The notes beneath the pieces were generated by a model that saw nothing but the letters and a program-made list of their open reading frames with translations, was not told the origin of the DNA and did not search any database. Below, in pieces: positions 22,152 through 34,189 of a DNA stretch of 64,000 nt. Numbering within the stretch: the stretch's first letter is position 1; each line of letters opens with the position of its first letter. The stretch is from Conoideocrella luteorostrata. Taxonomy: Eukaryota > Ascomycota > Sordariomycetes > Hypocreales > Clavicipitaceae. The stretch lies in the NCBI GenBank assembly GCA_032433595.1, contig JASWJB010000047.1:1-64000 (forward strand), written 5' to 3'. The position numbers were made by a program, and so were the translations under genes.

Positions 22152-24182
22152 ATGCCTCAGACTCACTTCTCAGAAGACCCTCCACAGGTCATGAACCAGA
22201 GGGATCTTGAACTTGCCAATGAAAAGCTCAACAAGTCCGAATCTGCTACCGGGGCAAACAGCAATGGCAATGGCAATGGCAATGGCTCTGGCGATGACGC
22301 CAACTCTCCAACAGATACCCATGCCAATGGCGCTGGCTTGGAAAAGCTGGGCACGTATGACAAGTACGAGATCACTGAAGACGACTGCTACGAGGAGCTG
22401 GGATACAGCTTCTCCAACTGGAAGAAGTGGTACATTCTCACCGTCATATTCTGGGTCCAGGTGTCCATGAACTTCAACACCTCTCTGTATTCCAATGCTG
22501 TTCCCGGTATTCACGAAGAGTTCGGTGTGAGTGAACAGGCGGCTCGATGCGGTGCCATGATTTTCTTGGTTCTCTACGCCTTTGGCTGTGAGCTCTGGGC
22601 TCCCTGGTCCGAGGAGTTTGGGCGCTGGCCTGTTCTCCAGCTCTCATTGTTCTTGGTCAACATATGGCAACTGCCTGTCGCATTGGCTCCCAACTTTGCC
22701 ACCATCATGGTTGGTCGTGCGCTGGGCGGTTTGTCGTCCGCCGGCGGTTCAGTCACACTCGGAATGATTGCCGATATGTGGGAAGCAGATACGCAGCAGT
22801 ATGCTGTCGCATACGTAGTATTTTCGTCTGTCGGTGGTTCGGTGTTGGGTCCCATCGTCGGTGGGTTCACTGAACAATATTTAGATTGGAGGTATGATTC
22901 TCTCGTTGTTATACCACTTAAAGATGACTGGAAACAGAAGCTAACTGAATGGCATTTCTCGCCTCACGCAGATGGTCTATTTGGGTTCAGCTTATCCTCG
23001 GTGGATTTGTTCAAATCGTCCATGCGCTTACTGTTCCCGAAACCCGAACTACCATTATGATGAACCGCATCGCTAAGAGCCGCAGAAAGGAGACTGGCCA
23101 GAACATCTGGGGTCCCGATGAGCTTGTTCCTTTCAAGGATCGCTTCTCGGCCAAGGAAATTCTCATCACATGGGGCCGACCATTCAAAATGTTCCTCACT
23201 GAGCCCATCGTCTTGGTACTGTCCTTACTGTCCGGTTTCTCCGATGCCCTGATCTTCATGTTTATTCAATCTTTTGGACTTGTATACCACGGAAAATGGG
23301 GCTTCAGCACCGTTCAGGTCGGATTAGCGTTCATTTCTATTGGTATCGGATACGTAATTGCGTGGCTTCTCTTCATTCCGGCTATCCGTCGCAACATCAA
23401 GGAGCGGGCCGCCAAGCCCAATGACGAACGAGCCCAGTACGAGTCTCGTCTCTGGTTCCTGCTCTACACGGCCCCTTGCCTGCCCATCGGTTTGATTGGT
23501 TTCGCTTGGACTATCTCGGGCCCTCCCATTCACTGGATTGGCTCCATGATTTTCGTGGCTATTGTTGGAATCGCCAATTATGCTATTTACATGGCTACAA
23601 TCGACTATATGATTTGCGCTTATGGTCCTTACTCGGCTTCCGCCACTGGTGGTAATGGTTGGGCCAGAGACTTTTTGGCTGGTGTACTTACTGTACCTGC
23701 AACGCCCTTTTTCAGCAACATTGGTGCCTCGAGCGGAAAGAATCTGGAATACGCCAGTACGATCCTGTTTTGTATCTCTTTTGTACTTGTCATTGCGGTG
23801 TATGTTATCTACTGGAAGGGTCCTGTGCTGCGAAAGCGATCTCCCTTTGCTCAAAGGCTCGCCGATGCTCGCCAAGAGCAGCAGCAAGAAGGCAGACGTG
23901 GAAGTGCTGCGTATGATCCTAGCCAACGCCGAGGTATGTTTCTACTCTTGAATTTGTCAAATCTCCAGTTGCTTTTCATTCTCCGCACAAGCCATTCTAA
24001 CTGCTCTATGTGTAGGCTCCGCCGCTTCTGCGTCTGGTGTTAGTCGCCCTAACACCGAGCGACGATACAGTCAACAGCACCGATTTTTCGGTGAAAGCCG
24101 TGTCACTCCCCGAGGCACTCCTCGAGGAACCCCTTCTGCTAGTCGCCGACCCAGTATGGCTAATATCGCGGCGAAGAAGTAA
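22152..24182 (+). CDS. MFS transporter, DHA1 drug/polyamine-type
   Basis: CDS join(22152..22891,22972..23933,24016..24182), 622 aa. A 95-residue hydrophilic N-terminus, with an NGNGNGNG stretch encoded by a 12-bp repeat, is followed by about 12 membrane segments. These include an early conserved block (NFNTSLYSNAVPGIHEEF, GCELWAPWSEEFGRWPV, VGRALGGLSSAGGSVTLGMIADMW) typical of fungal DHA1 drug-H+ antiporters related to polyamine exporters. The tail is Arg/Ser/Gly-rich. Plasma-membrane export is likely, with unknown substrate. Intron 1 splits the Arg codon of DWRWS; intron 3' joins G+GC. The long untranslated leader contains one earlier ATG (22084) with a short frame. Confidence 0.9.
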
Positions 24183-24950
24183 AAGATTAGAAAGGCTTAA
24201 AGTTTATATCAGGTGCAGCTCCCGAGACTTTCTGACTTGGGATATAGTTCCGCTTTCTTGTACCTTTTTAAGATTATTGAAATGCTCCATAATGTTGAAT
24301 GATACCATATTATTTTTCTTATAAATCTCGTGCACTCAAGGTTTATTAGTGTTCGGTATTCGCCAGTTAGTCGTGATTCTAACTTTGCAACTAATTTATG
24401 ATAGATGGGTTTTTTGGCTTCTGCATTCAAAGTTAAATTTTACCACCCCTGCGCAGCCTCGCTAGTTGCGACCTAATGTACCGCCTACCGCGACTGCGGG
24501 GAAAGCGTTGTTCTTACGGGCAAACGTGACGCATCAGTGGCGAGTGACCGGCGATCTGCAACGCTTGGCAATCAATCTGATCTACCATGTTATGCCACAA
24601 TCGCACGGTAAGCAATGCAATAGCTGTAGAGACGTTGCATCGAACCTTCCGCGGTTTAAGCGTTTAACTAAGCCTCACGAGTGTCGGCTCTTTCAGCCCA
24701 TTGCTAGTGTCACCGCTGATGGCCGATTCACAATGGCAGATATGTGTAATAATCGGTCGTTATAAGATGTCTCAACAAAAAAAAAACCATTAAATGATTA
24801 TTTTCCTCACTTTGCTCTTATCAACAGGACGTAAGGATTTACCCACAAACACCCAAGCCGACTTTCCACTGCTCATCTATCTCGGCATCCACTCTTATCT
24901 TGTTGTTGTTGTTGTTGTCTTGGCCCATTCCTCGCATTTCCTCTTTCGTC
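24183..24950. other. intergenic region upstream of the NmrA-like gene
   Basis: AT-rich 3' flank of the transporter, an a-run at 24776-24785, and a gttgttgtt microsatellite at 24900-24918 in the presumed leader of the next gene. No gene seen. Confidence 0.5.
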
Positions 24951-25995
24951 ATGCTTATCACCGTCGTCCCAGCAAGCACCAAGACGGGTTCGGCCGTCAT
25001 CCGGTCCATCCTGGCGAATCCTCCGTCTGGGGCCACGGTGGACATCCAGGCCGTCTACCGGAAGACGTCCAAGGCCCTTCCGGAGTTCACGTCGAACCCG
25101 CGCTTCACAGCTGTGCAAGGGGGTATAGACGATCCGGCGTCGTTGGACTTGACGGGCTCGGATGTGGTCGTAGCCGTGACGCCTCCTGTCTTTGAAAGCG
25201 GCGATATGGTTGCGCTAACCAAGAAGCGGTCTGAGAATGTGAAGACTGCAATTGAGAAGTCCGGGACTGTCAAAAAACTAGTTTTGCTGAGCAGTGTAGG
25301 CGCACAGTTCAGTCGCGGCGTGGTAAGTACAAGCAAGCGGCATGGATCGTGGGTCGTTTTCACCAGCTCAATTAGTTGCAGAGCATCACATAATATCCAC
25401 TTGCCATCTGTGTAGCAATCTACTAAGCGCAAGAGGGTAACAGGGCGAGATCAAGACGAATAATATGGCAGAACGGGTTTTCGCGACGACCAGCGTTCCC
25501 GAAATCATCTTCGTCAGATGCGCATACTTCATGGAGAACTGGACCATGAGCCTGGACACACTAGCCGGTCCAGAACCTTTTTTCTACTCTACCATCACGC
25601 CGCTGGAATGGAGGATTCCCATGGTGGCTGTGGAGGACATTGGGCACTCGATTGCGCACGAGGCGCTGAAACAGGACCGTTCGCCCAGCAAGCCGTATGT
25701 GTTTGAGCTGTACGGCCCGCGGTGGTACACGCCGCTGGATGTGCAAGTCGCGCTGTCGGATGCGTTAGGCAAGCAGGTGGCCGTGAAGCCCGTGGCTAAG
25801 AGCGAGTTGCGTGGGTTTTACGAGCATGTGTTTCCGGCGGACATTGCGGGCGAATATATCGAGATGGCCACGTCGTTTCTGGAGGGGGGTGTGATGAAGC
25901 CGGGCGAGGTGGAGGACGGGACGGAGGTTATGTGCGGGAAGGTCGAGTTGGGGGATGCGATGAAGCAAGCTGTTGCGCCTTTGATGTCTGCGTGA
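24951..25995 (+). CDS. NmrA-like NAD(P)-binding protein
   Basis: CDS join(24951..25322,25444..25995), 307 aa. It is an atypical short-chain dehydrogenase fold of the NmrA/NAD(P)H-quinone oxidoreductase-like group. The dinucleotide loop is VVPASTKTGSAVI, a degenerate GxxGxxG, followed by strands ending DVVVAVTPPVF and KKLVLLSSVGAQFS. Downstream is VRCAYFMENW, the usual NmrA-like signature. The catalytic Tyr/Lys pair of classical SDRs is not evident, so a redox-sensing or regulatory role is as likely as an enzyme role. The 121-bp intron falls between GV and GEIK. The protein has no signal peptide. Confidence 0.85.
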
Positions 25996-26491
25996 CGATG
26001 AGAAGCCGTACTGCACTGCACTGTGTAGAGACGATGGGACTCTTGATTTCTTAAGTTAAGCTGGAGATGCTCTAAACTGAGAAATGCCTAAAACGGGACT
26101 CCGTAGTGTAGCCCATCCATGTTCGGGATCATGGTGGCTAAGTGACAGTTTCAACCACTTTATTGTACAAATATGCACATGACCACTGGCTACGTACTGC
26201 CTGTCTTCCGTAAATTATAATCATACGAGAAGCTTGGATTTTCCATCAATTGAGCTCTCAGGATCATCCACTCCGGTCGGCCTTGTCTCCGGTCGCCCGC
26301 CGATGGACCAATGAACCGTGACGTAACCAACCACGGCACTGCACTCTGCCCATCCGAAATGCCGATCAGAGCCGCTCCCGAGCAAACAATGGCTTAACAC
26401 CCTCTCGAAAACACGACAGAGATACAGAATCTCCCTGCCCCAATGTTGCATCTACGTGTATTCTCCAGATTGGAAAACCGATTTGTATAAG
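25996..26491. other. intergenic region
   Basis: No gene is visible between the NmrA-like and thioesterase genes. One near-copy of the TACGGAGTA word (gactccgtagtg) lies near 26099. Confidence 0.5.
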
Positions 26492-27643
26492 ATGCGTGCC
26501 GTTCAGCGAATTTCAGCCTTTGCATGCAGTTATGCACCGCGGCGTGCTCACCAGATCCAGCAAACAAGGCAGTTTAATGCAAGCGTTGGGCGGAGGAGCG
26601 CTACCGCACCGTCGACCACATTCAGCTCGAGATGGTTCGCGGACCTGCAGAGTCGCTTGAAGAAGTCGTTAGAGACGGGTGCGCAGGGAGAGGATATAGA
26701 CAAGCTGAGAGCCTGTCTAGCGTATCTAGACAGCAATTGGCTGGAGCTGTCGGCCGGGAGGGAAGGATTCCTCACGGACGACAGGTGGCGGGGGCTGAAT
26801 AAGTTTGCCGTGGCGTGGGGGGATATGGTACGTCCCGATTGATGTGTAGGAGAAGAGCATGAGTTGCTATTTTTGCTGACACTTGGGGTGTGGTTGATGT
26901 CGAATATAGGACAGCATGGTGAGCTTTTCTCCTGCCTTGCCCCCCCTCCCCCCAGCGAGTGTGTACGCGGCGTTGGCTGATCCGTCTTACAGGGTGCGGT
27001 AAAACATCAGATGCGGCAGCATGACCAGGCACAGTGAATAACATACCTCTGTTAACGCTTCTTTTTTTAAACAGGCCACGTCAATAACATCATGTACAAC
27101 CGGTATGCCGAATCTGGACGCGTCAACTGGGTCACGTCTTTTGCGTCCCATGCGCCGCCCTCAGAGCGCCAGCAATGGGTCGACATCATGAGCCCCCGCG
27201 GCATCGGGCTTATCTTGAAAAGCATCCGCACCGACTACAAGCTGGTGAGTTTTGCGCTCATTCAACGCACCTGGTGTCTTTGTAAAAAATAAAAAAACCA
27301 CCCGTAAAAATCGCTGACCACGTCTACGTCTCAGCCCGTGACGTACCCTGACAAGATCACTGTCATGCACAAGCTCGCCCAGCGACCTACGCATGCCTCG
27401 GAAAGCATCTTTCTCGACGCCGTGATTTATTCAGAGACGCATCGCCGCGTGGCGGCGCGGTGCGTCGAGGACATTGCCGTGTACGACTACAGAGCGGGCA
27501 GGAAGGCAACGTTGAAGGGGTTCATGGTCGACGAGCTCCAAGCGGTGTATGACTTGCAGGAGAGGAATCGACGGGATGTGGAAAGCAAAATTGCGGAGCT
27601 GGACCAGGGTATTCGGGCTGTGGAGGACAGAAGACGCAGCTAA
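26492..27643 (+). CDS. hot-dog acyl-CoA thioesterase-like protein, frame problem at microexon
   Basis: The exons I can support are 26492..26827, a 9-nt microexon at 26910..26918, 27074/27075..27244 and 27335..27643 (about 274 aa). The N-terminus is Arg/Ser/Gln-rich without acids (MRAVQRISAFACSYAPRRA), fitting a mitochondrial presequence. The hot-dog signature reads WGDM-DSM-GHVNNIMYNRYAESGRVNW, with the catalytic Asp coded in the microexon. The C-terminus is YPDKITVMHKLAQRPTHASESIFLDAVIYS. Problem: GT-AG splicing puts exon 3 at 27075, one base out of frame with the conserved GHVNN reading, which needs the G at 27074. Either one base is missing in this genome or assembly, or splicing is unusual. 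Other junctions are canonical. Confidence 0.72.
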
Positions 27644-27985
27644 TCTGCTTGGTAGGCTGCGCTTGTCTCTCTATACATTCACGAAGTCGTGCTGATGGAC
27701 ACGCAGGGCTGGCTGTGGGCTACGTGAAAGCTCTTCCAGAGTAATCGTATGTACAGGTTTGGTATGTACAGGTTTGGTATGTACAGGTTTGGTATGTATA
27801 GCGAGGGTACGCCTATGTACAAGTAGCTAGAGGAAGCGACTGAGAAGTATATACAGAGAAGATCACACAATATGTATCTGCTGCAGTGTGATGCAATATG
27901 AACAACGAAGGTGAACGTTAAAAAAAAAGGCAGGTCATATCATCATGATGTCGAGAGTGCTATGCCGCCGCTGCTGACAGGCTCC
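27644..27985. other. short convergent intergenic region
   Basis: The 3' flanks of the thioesterase and GH16 genes meet here. It contains the 15-bp tandem repeat listed separately and no gene. Confidence 0.5.
27747..27797 (+). repeat. 15-bp minisatellite (gtatgtacaggtttg)
   Basis: Just over three copies of gtatgtacaggtttg occur in tandem between two convergent genes. Confidence 0.9.
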
Positions 27986-28929
27986 TCAGTTGCTCGTATA
28001 GTGGGCAACGTAGCCAACTTCCATCATGCTGCCGAAGCCGTCTTGAGTTGCGCCATTGGGAGCGCCGGGCTAACAAATAGACGAGTCAGTAAAAGGCACC
28101 AGCACAGCATACAACTACACACACAAAGAGATGTTGGACTCAGACTTACCCAGCTGCCTCCGACGGCGACGTTGAGAAGGAAGTACATGGGGCTCGCACA
28201 GAGAGACTGCCAGGTGTTGTAGTCTCCGATACGACCACCGCTGATCTGGTGGAACGACCTCCCATCGAGGAACCAAGTGATTGTCTGGGCGGTCCAGTCG
28301 CCGTTGCGGCGGTCAAACTCGAGACGCCAGACGTGGAAGTCGTTGTTGGCAATGCCGATAGGGCTGCCCAGGCCGTTGGGCTCGTTACAGATCCCACCAG
28401 GGTACTGCTGGCAGTGGACAGTGCCGTAGCCGGTCATATAGCCGCTGACGTTCTCCATGATGTCGAGCTCTCCGCAAGCCGGCCACGCCTTCCCATGGCG
28501 GATCGAGTCACCGAGCATCCACCATGCCGGCCAGATGCCCTGCTTGGCGCCCTGGGCGTTGGATCCGAACCGGAGGGACGCCTCGACTCGTGTAATTCGG
28601 CTGGCGTCGGGGGTGAAGACGTATTTGCTCTCCAGACGGCCGGACGTCCATCCGCGCTGGGCCGATCCGTCTCGCCACGGCACGATCTGAAGAGTGTTGC
28701 CTCCGCTGAGCTGAATGTTGCGCGTGCTGGGGGTGTACGTCTCCCACTCGTCGTTGACGTTTAGATATCCGTTGATGAGGTTCCAGTTGCCGGTGTTGGG
28801 GGTGCTGCCGCTCGATCCAGCAAACGCATCCTGCCATCTGATATTGAAGCCTCCGTATCCGGGGGCACCCCAGGCTTTGACGGAGCTCGCAATGGCCAGA
28901 ATACTGGCAATGGCTTGGAGATTGACCAT
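27986..28929 (-). CDS. secreted GH16 endo-beta-glucanase
   Basis: CDS complement(join(27986..28069,28150..28929)), 287 aa. The signal peptide is MVNLQAIASILAIASSVKAWG. The glycoside hydrolase 16 active site is ELDIMEN, with Glu154 as nucleophile, Asp156, and Glu159 as acid/base. It is flanked by GIWPAWWMLGDSIRHGKAWPACG upstream and GYGTVHCQQYPGG downstream, the usual beta-1,3(4)-glucanase context. Single domain without a carbohydrate-binding module or GPI signal. It probably acts on beta-1,3/1,4-glucan in the wall or medium. The intron of 80 bp joins GGSW to PGAPNGATQDGFGS; the C-terminus ends VGYVAHYTSN. An upstream in-frame stretch to 29010 exists, but the ATG at 28929 gives a proper signal peptide. 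Confidence 0.92.
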
Positions 28930-31900
28930 GGTAGAGGAAGGGGGGGGGATCAGAAAAATAAAATAGCAGATAGAACAGAAGCAAGGGTGCAAGTAAGTAT
29001 ATACAAACAACGGGACGCTAGTGTATGTATGTACGATGGCACAGAGCTGCCAGGAGGTGAGGAAGCCGAGATCTGTATAGGTAAAGTGCTCAAACCGTTA
29101 CGCTCTTGCTTCGATCGAGGACAAGATCAGCGCCTGGGTGGGACATGGTGAAGTTATTATATGATGCTCGGCGGACAGATTCAAACCCCCCCTTCCCATC
29201 TCTGTCTCTGTGACTCCTCCACAAAGAAACGTCGCAACGTGAGAAAGGCAAAAAGCCCCCCCAAGACCAAACGACAAGGGCCGTGACAAGGGCCCATATC
29301 CTACAAGCAACAAAGCTCCCCCAAGTGACCATGACAGTCATCCCCGAAAGCCCATCACGGCAGGTCCGCGAAGTTTAGCTTACACACAGGTCGTACTAAC
29401 GGGGGTGGGAGTATCGTACGAGAACATCGTTCCTTGAGACCTTGATTGGTTGCGGTTACTCATCAGCAGCGTGATTTATGGGGGGTCATGAATCCTGAGC
29501 TTGTGCTTGTCCAACAGGCACCACGAACAAGGGCCATCTTTTTTCTTTCTTTCCTCTTTAATTCTCTTTTTCTCTTGGCAAGGGAGGGGTGGGTAACCTT
29601 TTTTCATCAAATGTTCAAGATTAGCCGGGTTTGAAGGAAGAAAGAGACGAAAAAGGCCACAGGTTACAGATGAGATATGGGTTAGGGCAGCACGGGTTGC
29701 TTATTGGTTGGACAGTATAACATGTTCACTCTGCTGGTGACAGGAAAGTCTCAATGGACGATGGAACGATGCAACCCTGTCGCAGGAACTGTGCGCCTCC
29801 TGATGGAAGGGCCGAATCAAGAGGCATGGGACACGTGCGATGGATTAGTTAGTCAGATTCCATACCATAGTACTAGCGTTTCTTTTTCTTTTCCTTTTTT
29901 TTTTGTTTTTTGTTTTGGAGCGTGCGAGAGAGTGTGTGTGAGTGAATAATCGCCAGGTCAAGGTCAGGCTTGCCTCCTGGCTGGACTAACTCAACCCACG
30001 CTTCTTTTTGGCTTTGCATCGATCCACCCTTCATCTAAAGGAACAACACCTGCCAGGGGTGCGTCGAAACATGGGGGATTCTGTAGGTCCGAGGCATCGG
30101 AAACAAATACAGATGGAGTCTAGCGTTCGGGGACTGGCGGCGCCAGCGGACTACAAGGGGGAATAATAGTTATTAGTTCAATTATACCCTCGAGAGTACT
30201 GTATCCTCCGCCCGCCGAAAGCATTCATTTGGCTTTCCTATTTAGGCTGCGGACTCTATATCTCCCGTCTTCTCTTTTCGGGCCGCGGTTAAACATAGCA
30301 CGTCGAGTGCATGGCGTGGGCGGCGCGGGGAAGGAGGGCAGAAAGAAAAGACCATGTTCTTCGAAAGGGAGTTTGCCGACGAGGCTGATGGTCTTTCGGC
30401 CGCAAAGCGAGGTAGCTGGTTGCAGGTTGCAGGTTGCAGGTTACAGGTTGCAGGTTTGGGCAGAGAGTCTGATGAAGTCGCGTGCGTGGCTGCCGCACGT
30501 ACTGCCGTCAGAGACTTATCACGCAGCACTGTAGCTGTACTATGGCCACTTCTCTGCTCTCTTTGGCTGAAGACCAGATATACCTGACTCCTGGCAGAGA
30601 TGCTCGTCGGGCTGTGATGCCCACCCGGTGACCTGTTACGTCTATGGCGGCTAAGCAGCAAAACAGCAAGTTGCGAATAGAAAGATGGCTTTGAGGCATC
30701 GCATCACATCGCATCACATCCGTCTTCATGAGACTTCAGACCGCCATTCAAGGGCAAGACATGGGGGCGCTCTTGCAAGCCATCTGTCATGTGCCGTGGC
30801 ACGGCCATCTGCTGTTGGCCGACGCCGACGCCTACGCCCATGGAAGGGGAAGGGGAGAGGAGGAGGGGGGGAGGCAGAGTGAGTGATGGATGATATAGCA
30901 TGGCGAATTAGCACCAAGGTAACATTGGGCGGCGCGTGAATCCCACCGACGCAAGCCTCGGTGTGAAGCGTCTGGTGGTGTTGGTTGTTGGCAGCTGGTG
31001 GACGTACAGTGTCGAGGTGGATTGTAGAATTTGGTGTCCACAGCTCAACCAGATGACACCCATGAAACGTGACTTGGCCGAATCGTGAGGACCAATGACC
31101 ACCGCCATCACCGCCATCAAGCTTTTTAGTACGCACGCGCAGACTGTCGATCATTCCATGCGCGTGTGCCTGCCATGTCTCTACAACTACCTAGTACTAT
31201 ACACTGTCGTACCCTGCGTGCCTTGGGATCTGACAGGGCTGGCTTGGTTGGGTTGTGTGCCACATTACTCCGTACTCCGTAGTTGTTAGTTGGTTACACG
31301 CGGGATTGCGCACGCCGGCGAAAAGAATTCCATCGACTCCTCCGTGTCTCGGATCCTTTTGCAACGTCGATACCCGCTGTAAATAGCCTCGCTAATCTGC
31401 TAAAGATGCTCGAGGTTCCCGCGCCCAAAGTCGCCTGCATGTCGGGGCGGATCAGCCAAATGCAGCTTTGATGCTGCAGGATTCTCCCCCAACATGTTGG
31501 TCTGCGGCATGTAGAGATGACACTGTATGCAATGCATATGTAGCCGTGTATATTGCAAATCCGGCCCGTGCCGCCGACTGTCCGACAATCCAGCTACGGG
31601 CTTTGCTTGACTTCCTACATCTGTTGTCACACAAGGCCCCCCGGCTGCAGTGGCTGAGTCTGTGAATCCTCTGGTCTGTTGCACAAAATATTACATTTGC
31701 CCCCGTTGCCGTCGTTGTTGGTTGACAGGCACGGAGACCCCGGTACACGTTGCCCCAACACGAATAACTATTAGTTTTGTCCGGAAGAAAGAAAAAAAAG
31801 AGAAGCGAAGAAGGGAGCAGAACGGGAGCAGGAAAAGAAATATGAGGGGAAAATATTGGATCCCTTGAAACGACCTTGCAATAAGCCGCGCATGGGAAAA

Positions 31901-33078
31901 TTACCAATGAATGCTGAACTTGGCGCTCTTCTGCACAACCGCCGGACGGTTCTGGCGTCTGAGGGCCGAGGGCACAGCAATAGCGAGATACGGCAAAGCA
32001 AATAGCTGAGCCAAAGCAAAGTCCAGCTAAATGAATGAGCACCACGACACCAGGGTGACAATAGCTGAGAAGCCGGGGCCGTCTAGCTGCCCGTCTAGCT
32101 GCCCGTCTAGAACAAGCCCCAAACATCAGCCGAGGCCAATGAGATGGCGCTTCTACTATCCGGAGCCGACTGCCACGTCCAGTGGCGTGCCGTCGATTGG
32201 CTCTCGTTGATCGCGCGAGGATAAGCTTTCGAGGTGATTTCCCGGCTTTGGCAAATCGGACTTGCAGGACGCCTTGGACAGGGCATGTTTACTTATTCCC
32301 GCGAAACCAAGATCCCCATCTGAACATTTCCTGGATACATGGGAACTAGCTGCAATTAGTGGCAATGCCTCTATCTTGTCCTTTTATAAGATTGCACTTG
32401 CACTCCTGGCTAGGCTGGCCGTGTCTCACGATAAATCCACGCGCGGCACTTGCTCATCTGCAGGGGCATGCCGGGATCGTTGGATGTCGGTCCCGTAGCG
32501 TACCCGCCGCCTGGGTATGGGATTAACACGGAGCAACGACACTGGACTGGCCGACCCAGAGAATGGAGATACCTGACCTGGTGGAGGGGAGGGCATGATG
32601 GCCGTGCCTTCACGCAAGGAGCGGAAAACACCAAGTGAAGCCGTGGACGCGGATCATTAAACCGTTGGTCGCTGTTGTTCATGGAGAGGCTCAGCTTCGG
32701 CCGGGTTCCCAATGAAGCAATATGCCAGTTACACTCTCAAGTTGATGTGCTTTACCGTGGACGCTTTCCCGATAATACAAAGGAGTTATATCTTCGCTGC
32801 TTGATCTAAAGAACAGCCGGCGCTTCCGGATGACATGATGCGTTCGAGACGAGACCAGACGAGATGAGACGACACGAGACGAGGCGGCGCACGCAGGACA
32901 TGCACCTGTTCGGAGATAAGCTAGCAAAACCCCGCTCTTTGGAGCATTGACGACGTCAACTAACGTATTAAGCAGCGCTGGTGCGCAAATCAACCGATTT
33001 ATTACGCATATTTATATCGTTTGTTCTCCCCGCTTTATTCACCAGGGGAAAGTGTATGAAAAGCACGCATCACCGAAA
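28930..33078. other. 4.1 kb region without a recognisable gene
   Basis: Many short open frames occur on both strands, none with a family signal, plausible intron pattern or codon structure. Features noted: a G-run at 28940-28948, T-rich tracts at 29540-29580 and 29880-29920, a heptamer repeat at 30418-30456, atcgcatcac repeats near 30700, two TACTCCGTA words at 31266-31281, tandem tctagctgcccg at 32083-32113, and a gagacgaga-rich stretch at 32850-32885. A non-coding RNA or a recently decayed gene cannot be excluded. Confidence 0.45.
30418..30456 (+). repeat. heptamer repeat (tgcaggt)n
   Basis: Five tandem copies of the seven-base unit tgcaggt, one with a single change (tacaggt). Confidence 0.9.
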
Positions 33079-34112
33079 ATGCCTGCTGCCGACGTCTTCG
33101 CACCCGGCTCCTCCGCCCTCATCACCGGCGCAGCATCCGGCATTGGTCTGGCCGTCGCAAAATTATGCCGCAGCAGAGGCATGAAGGTGCTGCTGGTGGA
33201 CAATGATGCCGAAGCCCTCCAAGCGGCCCAAAAGAGCATCGTTGGCGCGGCCGGATATGATCCTGGCGTACCCTGTCTTACATCCCAAGCAGACGTCAGC
33301 CAGGTCGAGAGCTGGGCTGGTCTGAGAGAGATGGCTACCACGGCCTTTGGTAGTATCGAGCTGCTCATGCTGAATGCTGGGGTGGGCGCCAGAGGATCCT
33401 GGGGGGATCAGGACTATTTCAACAAGGTATTTTGCTGCCATCTACCATAAAAATAAAAAAAGGTTATTTAGACAGCCGAGGCATTGGGTCTTACACCAGG
33501 CTAGATCTTCCAAACGAACTTGTTCGGTGTTGTCAACGGGATCAACACCTTCCTCCCTGTCGTCCAAGAAGCATCCAAATCAAAGCCGACTTCCATCATC
33601 ATCACCGGCAGCAAGCAGGGCATCACCAACCCACCCGGAAACCCAGCATACAATGCATCCAAGGCGGCCGTCAAGTCACTCGCGGAGCATCTGAGCTGGG
33701 ACCTGAGAGACACGAGCACGAGCGTCCACCTGCTCGTACCAGGATGGACTTTCACCGGAATGGTAAGACGCCGTTGCTGTTTTTGACCCTCCTCCCGCCC
33801 CTCCAACCTCTGTTATATGTTCTTTCATTATTCTAACAGAGTTGGCCGCGTTCCTTGTAGACACGAGGCGGGAACACCGAGAAACCTGCAGGGGCTTGGT
33901 CTCCCGAGCAGGTAGCTGACTTCTTGTACGGTAAAATGCGGGACGACAAGTTTTATGTGATTTGCCCCGATAACGATGTGTCGGAGGAGACAGACAAGAA
34001 GCGCATGCTGTGGACTGTAGGAGACATTGTTAAAGAGCGCCCTCCTCTGACCCGATGGCGCGAGGAGTGGAAGAAGGAGGCTGAAGAGACAATGGCGAAA
34101 ACTAGCGTCTAG
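33079..34112 (+). CDS. short-chain dehydrogenase/reductase
   Basis: CDS join(33079..33426,33505..33762,33861..34112), 285 aa. It is a classical SDR with NAD(P)-binding TGAASGIG (residues 16-23), a LLMLNAG strand, catalytic Ser152 (ITGSKQG), Tyr165 and Lys169 (PAYNASK). After the active site comes HLLVPGWTFTGM, then TRGGNTEKPAGAWSPEQVADFLYGKM, a substrate-loop layout shared by many fungal SDRs of unknown substrate. The acceptor at 33860 is required, since the nearer AG at 33839 would run into a stop. No signal peptide, so it is cytosolic. Confidence 0.92.
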
Positions 34113-34189
34113 GTTCAAGTCCCCACCTTTTCGGCTGGTTGTTTAGATATGGATATATTTTAAAACAAAAATTGTTGTTTTACTTTTTT

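Noticed and set aside
24900..24918. gttgttgtt run as coding Val/Val repeat
   Set aside because: It lies upstream of the well-supported ATG at 24951 and is better read as leader sequence.
33838..33860. Earlier acceptor (taacag) for the SDR third exon
   Set aside because: It leads to TAG within seven codons; the acceptor at 33860 restores the family C-terminus.
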